This document shows, in pieces, positions 5,187-12,237 of a DNA stretch of 18,109 nucleotides. This DNA comes from CAZYLZ01 sp964648335 (GTDB taxonomy: Bacteria; Patescibacteriota; Minisyncoccia; Phycocordibacterales; UBA2100). A program made the translations under genes and the position numbers. The stretch is from assembly GCA_964648335.1 (NCBI GenBank), contig CAZYLZ010000021.1, positions 1-18,109 on the forward strand. Direction: 5' to 3'. The notes below the pieces were generated by a model. The model worked only from the letters and a program-made list of their open reading frames with translations. It was not told the DNA's origin and searched no databases. Each line of letters starts with the position of its first letter. The stretch's first letter is position 1.

Positions 5187-5630
5187 TTACTGATTTTTCA
5201 AGGCTCGATCTATAGCGCGTTTGGTGTCGCGTTTTTTGATGGTTTCGCGCTTGTCGCGGTTCTTTTTACCGCGCACTATGGCGAGCTCGAGCTTCAGATT
5301 CCTGCCTTTATTATACACTGAAATAGGCACTACTGTCAATCCGTCAGCAGTTTCGGCGCCCAAAACCTGGGCTATTTCATCCGGTTTAAGCAATAATTTC
5401 CTAGGCCTAATAGGGTCGTAGTCGGCGCCGGCGTTTGCCACCTGCCAAGGCGGGATGGTGGCGCCTATCAAAAACGCCTCGGACCCGCGCACAAGTATGC
5501 GCGCACCGCGCAACGAGCCGTTTCCTTTGCGGAGGCTCTTTACCTCGGTGCCCAGCAAGGCGAGGCCCGCCTCGAACTTTTCGAGGATCTCGTAGTCGTA
5601 TCCAACACGGTCGTTCCGTATTAGGCTCAT
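5187..5630 (-). CDS. smpB: SsrA-binding protein SmpB
   Basis: The 147-residue protein is a full-length SmpB: YEILEKFEAGLALLGTEVKSLRKGNGSL at about 12-40 (family hallmark GTEVKSLR), IPPWQVANAGADYDPIRPRKLLL at about 59-81 (conserved DP.R.RKLLL), then VPISVYNKGRNLKLELAIVRGKK and a basic C-terminal tail KKRDTKRAIDRAL that enters the mRNA channel of stalled ribosomes. It binds the tRNA-like end of tmRNA and delivers it to the A site. It lies upstream of ssrA on the same strand, with two small genes between. The ATG is preceded by TATAGT with a six-base gap and no SD site, and also overlaps the stop of a possible upstream ORF (ATGA). Confidence 0.95.
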   Translation of the reverse strand: MSLIRNDRVGYDYEILEKFEAGLALLGTEVKSLRKGNGSLRGARILVRGSEAFLIGATIPPWQVANAGADYDPIRPRKLLLKPDEIAQVLGAETADGLTVVPISVYNKGRNLKLELAIVRGKKNRDKRETIKKRDTKRAIDRALKNQ

Positions 5631-5821
5631 GCATAGACTATATAGGACTTTCGTAATTGGCGCATTTCCGCGTTACCCATCGCACCATATCTGTCACCGT
5701 ACTCAAAGTACGTCTCCATATCTGCTGCTCGTGTGCCTTGAACTGCACTCAATTCCGTAAGTCCCTCTGTACTGCCAGAGAAGTAGTTGTCTGGTACGTG
5801 CTTTGCTTTGTGTATATGCAT
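5627..5821 (-). CDS. Possible small protein upstream of smpB, about 64-77 aa
   Basis: An open frame ends SYIVYA with a TGA that overlaps the smpB ATG by four bases (ATGA), a common sign of translational coupling. From the ATG at 5821 the product has 64 residues starting MHIHKAKHVPDNYFSG; a TTG at 5860 would give 77. The composition looks protein-like (acidic, no Cys, helical C-terminal half). Against it: no SD site, and the smpB -10 box lies inside the frame, so smpB can be transcribed separately. It is divergent from the patatin gene. Confidence 0.35.
   Translation of the reverse strand: MHIHKAKHVPDNYFSGSTEGLTELSAVQGTRAADMETYFEYGDRYGAMGNAEMRQLRKSYIVYA
5637..5642 (-). promoter_or_regulatory. 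-10 box for leaderless smpB
   Basis: TATAGT on the minus strand, six bases before the smpB ATG at 5630, with no SD site. Identical geometry to the Nudix gene. Confidence 0.5.
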
Positions 5822-5871
5822 ACCAGGAGTACGCTTTGCGACAGACAGAACTCGAACCAAAGGAGTCTCTG

Positions 5872-6759
5872 ATGAAGACAGTCAGCAACACTCCCGGCAA
5901 CCCGCATGTAGTCATCCAAAATCTCCACCGCGCCCGCAAGGCGCGTGCGCGCGGAGTCATCGCAACCGACAGTAACGGCAAGCCGATACGCGTCGGCATC
6001 GTGTACTTGGGTGGTGTCATGAGTGCGGCCTTGGGAGCCGAGATAGGGCATACGCTCTATAAGGCAGAGCTTTCGCAGGCAAGCGTAGTACAGTTCGGAC
6101 TCTCGGCAGGGGCTATAACCGCCGCTGCCAATGTAACTCACTTGTCGCATGCGGTGGGCGCCGAGTACGAGCGACTTGCCGACGAGCGTTTCGTGTCGCT
6201 CTTTCGCGTCCGCAATCCGCTCGACTTCTGCCGTCTCTACGAGACTCTGCACCGGGTCTTCGGCAACGAGTCGTTCGAAAACGCTTCGGCAGAAGTGTAT
6301 TCGGTAGCCACCGACATGCATAAGCGCAAAGGAGCGCTTCTCGACATCAAGAAGAACAAGCTCAAGGCAATCTTGGCGTCCATGGCCATCCCTGGCTACC
6401 AGATGCCGGTTAAGATTGGCGAAGGCTACTTCATCGACGGGGGATGGTGTCCGCTTCCTATGAGCGAGATCATCCTGCGCTTTAGGCTTACCGACGTGCT
6501 CATCGTTGCAAACCGTCCTACGGCACGCGAAGAAAGTACCTTCGAGTACATGCTCGACTGGTACACCGGTGCCGACACGTCGTTGGACACGGCGCTCGAG
6601 CGCATGCAGAAGCTCAAGCGTACGCGCGTATTGGCCATATTGCCGACTCAAGAGACTGCAATACCGCGGCTCTTGGCAGACGCAAAGACCATCCGCAAGA
6701 GTACTGCTGTGGCAGCGCGCTTTATGGAGGACATCCTCGATGAAGCGTACGTGGCGTAG
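5872..6759 (+). CDS. Patatin-like phospholipase
   Basis: The 295-residue protein has the patatin hallmarks: a glycine-containing strand-turn VGIVYLGGVM (41-50) for the oxyanion hole, the nucleophile elbow GLSAG (76-80, Ser78), and DGG (189-191) with Asp189 completing the Ser-Asp dyad. Between them lies the conserved helix and the ATDMHKRKG strand (146-154). Patatins hydrolyse acyl chains from phospholipids and other lipids. There is no signal peptide or membrane helix, so action at the cytoplasmic face is likely. The frame is open upstream to 5803, but ATG 5872 has AAAGGAG at the right distance. A strong terminator follows. Confidence 0.85.
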   Translation: MKTVSNTPGNPHVVIQNLHRARKARARGVIATDSNGKPIRVGIVYLGGVMSAALGAEIGHTLYKAELSQASVVQFGLSAGAITAAANVTHLSHAVGAEYERLADERFVSLFRVRNPLDFCRLYETLHRVFGNESFENASAEVYSVATDMHKRKGALLDIKKNKLKAILASMAIPGYQMPVKIGEGYFIDGGWCPLPMSEIILRFRLTDVLIVANRPTAREESTFEYMLDWYTGADTSLDTALERMQKLKRTRVLAILPTQETAIPRLLADAKTIRKSTAVAARFMEDILDEAYVA

Positions 6760-6766
6760 CGGTACT

Positions 6767-6797
6767 AAACGGGCAAGACGTATGTCTTGCCCGTTTT
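6767..6797 (+). terminator. Terminator of the patatin gene
   Basis: AAACGGGCAAGAC (6767-6779) pairs perfectly with GTCTTGCCCGTTT (6784-6796), 13 bp with a 4-base loop, followed by T. It starts eight bases past the stop and isolates ftsH from the patatin transcript. Confidence 0.85.
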
Positions 6798-6849
6798 ACT
6801 GCGAATACGCTCGACATCACATATTTCTTTCCCATTCAAGAATTTTCTG

Positions 6850-6855
6850 TATACT
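6850..6855 (+). promoter_or_regulatory. -10 box for leaderless ftsH
   Basis: TATACT (6850-6855) lies eight bases before the ftsH ATG at 6864, with no SD site. It follows the patatin terminator, so ftsH must have its own promoter. Confidence 0.6.
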
Positions 6856-6863
6856 GCTCAAAT

Positions 6864-8810
<1,947 letters not shown>

Positions 8811-8820
8811 AAAGCAAAAG

Positions 8821-8850
8821 AAAAGCCGTCTCGCGAGAGACGGCTTTTTT
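8821..8850. terminator. Bidirectional terminator between ftsH and the 70-aa gene
   Basis: AAAAGCCGTCTC (8821-8832) pairs with GAGACGGCTTTT (8837-8848) around a GCGA loop, with T residues following on the plus strand and CTTTTCTTTT following on the minus strand. It ends both convergent genes. Confidence 0.92.
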
Positions 8851-8856
8851 CGTGAG

Positions 8857-9069
8857 TCATTTGACGACACGCAGGTGCGATCGTGCGTTGACGCGGTCGC
8901 GAAACTCGGCTGAAAGGACCTCGAAGCGGGCCTGCCATGCAGGATCGTCTTCGTGCACAACGGGCTCGATGAGGCAAGATACAGAAGTTCGTGGCGGGCG
9001 AGCAGACTCTCCTTTGACTGCTCGCGCGTCGGTACTTCGCTCCGGTGGTAAGAGCGGCGCTTCGGACAT
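8857..9069 (-). CDS. Hypothetical protein, 70 aa
   Basis: Not recognised. Small hydrophilic protein: a Pro/Arg-rich first half (MSEAPLLPPERSTD onward) and a helical, charged second half ending NARSHLRVVK. The frame is open upstream to 9162, but ATG 9069 has GGAGG seven bases before it and is the clear start. A possible promoter on the minus strand has TTGCGA and an extended TGTTAGGAT box. Monocistronic, ending at the terminator shared with ftsH. Confidence 0.6.
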   Translation of the reverse strand: MSEAPLLPPERSTDARAVKGESARPPRTSVSCLIEPVVHEDDPAWQARFEVLSAEFRDRVNARSHLRVVK

Positions 9070-9143
9070 GAGGATCCCTCCATACAAAAAACCTGCGCCC
9101 ATCCTAACACCTGTGGGTGTGCTACTCGCAAGCGATTCTGTTG

Positions 9144-9180
9144 AAAAGAAATTCCCGCGCATCAGTATGATGCGCGGGAA
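9144..9180 (-). terminator. Terminator of pyrC
   Basis: TTCCCGCGCATC (9152-9163) pairs perfectly with GATGCGCGGGAA (9169-9180), 12 bp and a 5-base loop; on the minus strand it is followed by TTTCTTTTC. Confidence 0.9.
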
Positions 9181-9188
9181 CGGTGGTG

Positions 9189-10337
9189 TCAGACTGCGTA
9201 GCCGATCTTGAGGCGATCGGGCTCGGTGGTCCAGCCCAAGGGGACGATGACGTCGTTGTGCTCGGGAACCGGTGTGGGATCCGGGATATCGTGCACTGTT
9301 TCGGTGCGTATGGTTAAGAGGTCGTCATGAGATGGCGGCGTGAGCCCCCACCAGGCGGGGCCGTTGAGCGACATGAACTTGGTAAATCGCTCGTCCATGG
9401 CACCGGCATCAAGAAACACGCGTGCGTAGATGGCAGAAGAGTGCGGCAGCCAACATCCGCTTGCGCATTCGTCAAACGGTCGCTCCTTGGTCGCCTTCAG
9501 ATGCCCAGCAGTGTCGTCTCCCATGATCACGCGCGGATCGCCTGATGTCGCAAAATCGACTACCGCTTGCCGATTTTCTTCTGTCTTAACTATCGGCATG
9601 CATTTCAGATGATTGGCCCATGAGCGATTGAAGTCGTCGCACGTGCAAAACGCGTGCTGCGGTGTCACTGTCATGACGGTGCGGCCACTCGGATCGGCTT
9701 TGACAAACTCGACCGCTTCGATGGTGCTCGCATGCTCGATGCAGATGAGCGCATCGGGATTCTGGTCTCGATACTTCCACATGCGATTGGTAATCGCATG
9801 CGCTTCTCTCAGCGGATGCGGGATTGTGTTCCCGTTCTTGTCGAAGACGTCCTCGGCATGAAAGAGCTGGCGTACCTTGTTGCGTGCAGCCGCCTTTGCG
9901 ATCTCGGGACGATCACAAAAACTGACACCATGGCCGCTGTTGGTGGTCGCGCCATGGGCAGTTGGGTACTCCTTGATGGCCATCTTGGGTGCCAAAAGAC
10001 CCCCAATGTATTCGAGCATGCGCTCGTCCACAGCGGCCGAGTGGTAGACCGTCACGACGAGATCCGAAAATGTCGAAATCTTGTGTCGTGCCCGCATGTC
10101 CATGACGCTATGGTAGTGGCGTATCGCTTCTTGCGGAGTGCGCAAAAAGCTGGTCGGGCCCGTGATGCCGTTGTTCGGCATCGAGAGTCCGTACTTGATG
10201 TGCCGCATATTCACCGGAGCGATCGCATTAAACATGGGCGTGTCGTGTGGCCGGTAATGCTGGTGCATATTCGACGGCCGCAAGACGGTAATCGAGACTA
10301 CTTCGTTTGCTGCGTTTCTCACTACGAGAGGCTGCAT
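9189..10337 (-). CDS. pyrC: Dihydroorotase (type II, PyrC-like)
   Basis: The 382-residue protein has the full metal site of homodimeric dihydroorotases: HQHYR (25-29, HxHxR), Lys122 in KEYPTAHGATTNSGHG (the lysine that is carboxylated in E. coli, cf. KLYPANATTNSSHG), His160 in LFHAED, His202 in IEHAST, TPQH (225-228) and Asp275 in GDDTAGH. The enzyme closes carbamoyl-aspartate to dihydroorotate in UMP synthesis. The first half is more divergent than the second. ATG 10337 is chosen over an upstream in-frame start because AAAGGAG sits six bases before it. pyrD lies directly upstream on the same strand, but a strong terminator separates them. Confidence 0.9.
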   Translation of the reverse strand: MQPLVVRNAANEVVSITVLRPSNMHQHYRPHDTPMFNAIAPVNMRHIKYGLSMPNNGITGPTSFLRTPQEAIRHYHSVMDMRARHKISTFSDLVVTVYHSAAVDERMLEYIGGLLAPKMAIKEYPTAHGATTNSGHGVSFCDRPEIAKAAARNKVRQLFHAEDVFDKNGNTIPHPLREAHAITNRMWKYRDQNPDALICIEHASTIEAVEFVKADPSGRTVMTVTPQHAFCTCDDFNRSWANHLKCMPIVKTEENRQAVVDFATSGDPRVIMGDDTAGHLKATKERPFDECASGCWLPHSSAIYARVFLDAGAMDERFTKFMSLNGPAWWGLTPPSHDDLLTIRTETVHDIPDPTPVPEHNDVIVPLGWTTEPDRLKIGYAV

Positions 10338-10391
10338 TAGGTACTCCTTTTTTTCTGGTTCAGGCTTGCGAGAGCGTATCAAATTTGGCTC

Positions 10392-10423
10392 AAAAAGAAA
10401 GCCGCGTCCCATGGGGACGCGGC
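10392..10423 (-). terminator. Terminator between pyrD and pyrC
   Basis: GCCGCGTCCC (10401-10410) pairs perfectly with GGGACGCGGC (10414-10423) around a 3-base loop; on the minus strand TTTCTTTTT follows. It ends pyrD and may act as an attenuator for pyrC, since no strong promoter is visible in the 55 bases before pyrC. Confidence 0.85.
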
Positions 10424-10433
10424 TCGTCGTTCG

Positions 10434-11339
10434 TTATGCCATCTGTATGGCGATGTCGTTGAGGTTGCGCAGGTTCTCGAAGGCGTGCGTGCCTATCTGC
10501 ACCTTTGCGATACCTGTTCTGCCAAATGCGGCGATATCGTCGCCGTGCTCGATCCCTCCGCAACCGACAACCTCGTAGGTGCGCGGCAAGAGAGTACAGA
10601 ACTGCAGGGTCTGGCCCAGAGCGATGGGGAGCATGGCGGCCCCACTGACGCCGGCAAGGCCCGTCACGCCGTCGATGCAATGACGACCGTCAGCGTGCGA
10701 CGCGTAGCCGTTAGGCCAAGTGTTGCAGCAGACGACCTCGTTTACGATATGCGCCCACGATGTCTTGATCCTGGTCGCGAATGCCTCGAGGTAAAACGGC
10801 TCGAACGGCGACACCTTGATCGCTATCTGCGGCGGCGTATGAGGCCGCCCTCGCGCCGAGACCGCGAGCTTGCACGATACTTCGGCGAGGATCTTGTGCG
10901 TAAGTTCGATGTTGTATGCGGCTATCTGCTTTTGCTTACCGTCGTCGCCCCATACGTTGGGGCAGCCGAGGTTTATCTCGAGCACGTCGGCATACGGAGC
11001 GAGCGCGAGTGTCAGAAGCCCGTACTCTTCGGGCGAAAATCCGGCTATGCTGATCCGTAGGCGTTTCTGGTGTGAGCGCGCAAGCGCGCACATGGCGTTG
11101 ATGTTTTCGAGCAGGTACTTGATGCCGCGGTTGGGGAGCCCGAGCGAGTTGAGCGAAAAGCGTCCACGCGGATCGTCGTAGTACACGGTGCCCGGATTTC
11201 CGGGACGCTCGCCGTCGTTCCAGGTGTACGAACCTATCGTGATTTCTGACAAGATCGGCACCTGGACTGCTTTCTTTAGCTGTTCGAGCGTCTTGCACCA
11301 ACCGGCTGCAAGGCCAATCGACATGTCACAACTCAGCAT
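10434..11339 (-). CDS. pyrD: Dihydroorotate dehydrogenase (class 1-like)
   Basis: The 301-residue protein is a flavin TIM barrel: NSLGLPNRGI (64-73), the active-site loop NLGCPN (123-128) with Cys126 as the class 1 catalytic base position, IKVSP (174-178, FMN/substrate Lys), CNTWPN (205-210), and the phosphate-binding GCGGIEHGDD (259-268) and QIGTH (281-285). It oxidises dihydroorotate to orotate. Class 1A uses fumarate and 1B an NAD-linked partner (PyrK); no pyrK is in the window. ATG 11339 has CGGAGG five bases before it; an upstream in-frame extension lacks support. It precedes pyrC, the previous pathway step. Confidence 0.88.
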   Translation of the reverse strand: MLSCDMSIGLAAGWCKTLEQLKKAVQVPILSEITIGSYTWNDGERPGNPGTVYYDDPRGRFSLNSLGLPNRGIKYLLENINAMCALARSHQKRLRISIAGFSPEEYGLLTLALAPYADVLEINLGCPNVWGDDGKQKQIAAYNIELTHKILAEVSCKLAVSARGRPHTPPQIAIKVSPFEPFYLEAFATRIKTSWAHIVNEVVCCNTWPNGYASHADGRHCIDGVTGLAGVSGAAMLPIALGQTLQFCTLLPRTYEVVGCGGIEHGDDIAAFGRTGIAKVQIGTHAFENLRNLNDIAIQMA

Positions 11340-11430
11340 TTGAACCTCCGTTTTTCTAGTCTGCGGAGAACTGTATCCTACCTTTGACAAGTCGCAAGGA
11401 GCCACGTTTTGCGCTAGTATGGCGATGTCC

Positions 11431-11482
11431 CCGTCTGTAGCTCTGGGTTAGAGTACCGAGGTTATCGAAGGCAGCGAGGGAG
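11431..11482 (+). pseudogene. tRNA-like 5' half, unit 1
   Basis: CCGTCTG-TA-GCTC-TGGGTTA-GAGT has the acceptor strand, bases 8-9, and the D arm of a tRNA (last D-stem pair is G-T), then A-CCGAG as an anticodon-stem strand. No matching 3' strand or T arm follows directly; instead the sequence runs GGCAGCGAGGGAG, shared with unit 2. The 7-base acceptor strand is perfectly complementary to CAGACGG at 11787-11793, and CCGAGG to CCTCGG near 11724-11729. Confidence 0.45.
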
Positions 11483-11497
11483 TTTGAAAATACGTGT

Positions 11498-11550
11498 CCG
11501 CCTGTAGCTCAATGGTTAGAGCACCAAGGCTTATCGCTGGCAGTGAGGGA
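11498..11550 (+). pseudogene. tRNA-like 5' half, unit 2
   Basis: CCGCCTG-TA-GCTC-AATGGTTA-GAGC is a well-formed acceptor strand and D arm, followed by ACCAAGGCTTATCG and the same GGCAG(T)GAGGGAG tail as unit 1, 67 bases downstream of it. The anticodon stem does not close and there is no T arm, so it cannot be a conventional continuous tRNA. Confidence 0.45.
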
Positions 11551-11553
11551 GAC

Positions 11554-11571
11554 GTGCATGCTAGCATGCAC
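11554..11571. repeat. 18-bp perfect palindrome
   Basis: GTGCATGCTAGCATGCAC is identical to its reverse complement. It follows the tail of tRNA-like unit 2. It could be a protein-binding site or a tight RNA hairpin. Confidence 0.6.
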
Positions 11572-11593
11572 ACCGGCCGAGCGAACCAGCGAG

Positions 11594-11609
11594 ATCGACA
11601 AATGTTCTT
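11594..11609 (+). repeat. Left arm of a 16-bp inverted repeat around tRNA-Ile
   Basis: ATCGACAAATGTTCTT, perfectly complementary to the right arm at 11705-11720. The 95 bases between contain the tRNA. Confidence 0.85.
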
Positions 11610-11622
11610 TTGGGTTTTGTGT

Positions 11623-11694
11623 CCGTCCGTAGCTCAGCGGTAGAGCGCGAAGCTTATACCTTCGTGGTCGTAGGTTCGATCCCTACCGGACGGA
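11623..11694 (+). tRNA. tRNA-Ile (anticodon UAU)
   Basis: A full cloverleaf can be drawn: acceptor CCGTCCG / CGGACGG, D arm GCTC-AGCGGTA-GAGC, anticodon stem CGAAG / CTTCG with loop CTTATAC, variable TGGTC, T arm GTAGG-TTCGATC-CCTAC, discriminator A. Loop positions 34-36 read TAT, which decodes AUA (isoleucine). CCA is not encoded (ACAC follows). The acceptor pairing continues five bases beyond the mature ends, through the discriminator (TGTGT / ACACA), so the precursor has a 12-bp terminal stem. Confidence 0.9.
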
Positions 11695-11704
11695 CACAGT
11701 ATCT

Positions 11705-11720
11705 AAGAACATTTGTCGAT
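11705..11720 (-). repeat. Right arm of the 16-bp inverted repeat around tRNA-Ile
   Basis: AAGAACATTTGTCGAT. Pairing can be extended imperfectly outward (CGAG/CTCG, GAACC/GGTTC with bulges). Confidence 0.85.
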
Positions 11721-11795
11721 ATACCTCGGCGGTTCCTGCCCGCCCGACTGAACGGTTCAGCCGTTCGGGAGGGGGTCGAGTCCAGGCAGACGGAC

Positions 11796-12167
11796 ATGCA
11801 AAGAGTCCAAAAGATCATAGCCGGTTTCCTAAAGGAAAGGGGATGGGACGATCGGGCGAATCCGGGAAACTATGTAAAGTCGATCGCGATTGAGGCTGCC
11901 GAGCTTTTGGAGGTGTTTCAGTGGAAGAATCCCTCGGCCGATCAGGTGCTCGCCGATCCGAAGCTCTTGGGTGCCGTAAAAGAGGAGCTTGCCGACGTCC
12001 TCATCTACTGCCTCGATATCGCATCGATTCTCGACCTCGACGCCGAAAAGATAGTGGAAGAAAAGATGGCAAAGAATGCCAAAAAGTACCCGGTAAAGCT
12101 CGTAAAAGGGAACAGTGCCAACTACTACAAACTCAAAGAGGCTGCGCGTCAGAAACGGTCCAAGTAG
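11796..12167 (+). CDS. MazG-like / dCTPase-like nucleotide pyrophosphohydrolase
   Basis: The 123-residue protein is a single all-alpha NTP pyrophosphatase domain: EAAELLEVFQW (about 32-42) and EELADVLIYCLDIA (about 62-75) supply the EXXE and EXXD metal ligands, followed by KMAKNAKKYP (about 90-99), close to the RS21-C6/DCTPP1 branch. Such enzymes convert (d)NTPs to (d)NMPs plus pyrophosphate, removing abnormal or excess nucleotides. The frame is open back to 11610, but that part is the tRNA region. ATG 11796 lacks a good SD site and directly abuts the tRNA-like 3' fragment, so the start could be initiated from a processed transcript. Confidence 0.85.
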   Translation: MQRVQKIIAGFLKERGWDDRANPGNYVKSIAIEAAELLEVFQWKNPSADQVLADPKLLGAVKEELADVLIYCLDIASILDLDAEKIVEEKMAKNAKKYPVKLVKGNSANYYKLKEAARQKRSK

Positions 12168-12237
12168 CCCGAGCGATACCAGTGATCTTGGTAGGCGTGT
12201 GGATTACGGTTTTAGAACGGTGGGGTAGGGTGCGACA

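Larger units (their letters stand above)
11425..11797 (+). other. Nested tRNA-like region with inverted repeats
   Basis: This is the main gene-free stretch of the window (pyrD start to the MazG start, about 450 bases). From outside inward: ATGTCC and GTCTG (11425-11437) are complementary to CAGACGGACAT (11787-11797); two tandem tRNA 5'-half-like units; an 18-bp palindrome (11554-11571); a perfect 16-bp inverted repeat (11594-11609 / 11705-11720); and an intact tRNA-Ile in the middle. The right end contains a hairpin GAACGG-TTCAG-CCGTTC and a T-arm-like GTCGAGTCC before CAGACGG. See the findings for interpretation. Confidence 0.55.

Noticed and set aside
5749..6651. Long minus-strand open frame (300 codons) opposite the patatin gene
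   Set aside because: It is the mirror of a gene with clear patatin motifs, SD site and terminator; its translation shows no family features.
9654..10340. 228-codon plus-strand frame opposite pyrC
   Set aside because: pyrC on the other strand has all catalytic residues of dihydroorotase; this is its shadow.
11610..11795. N-terminal extension of the MazG-like protein
   Set aside because: The extension would translate the tRNA-Ile gene and its repeats; domain similarity begins at ATG 11796.
11425..11797. Group I intron in a tRNA
   Set aside because: No recognisable conserved core segments or homing endonuclease frame are visible; the inner segment instead holds a complete tRNA.
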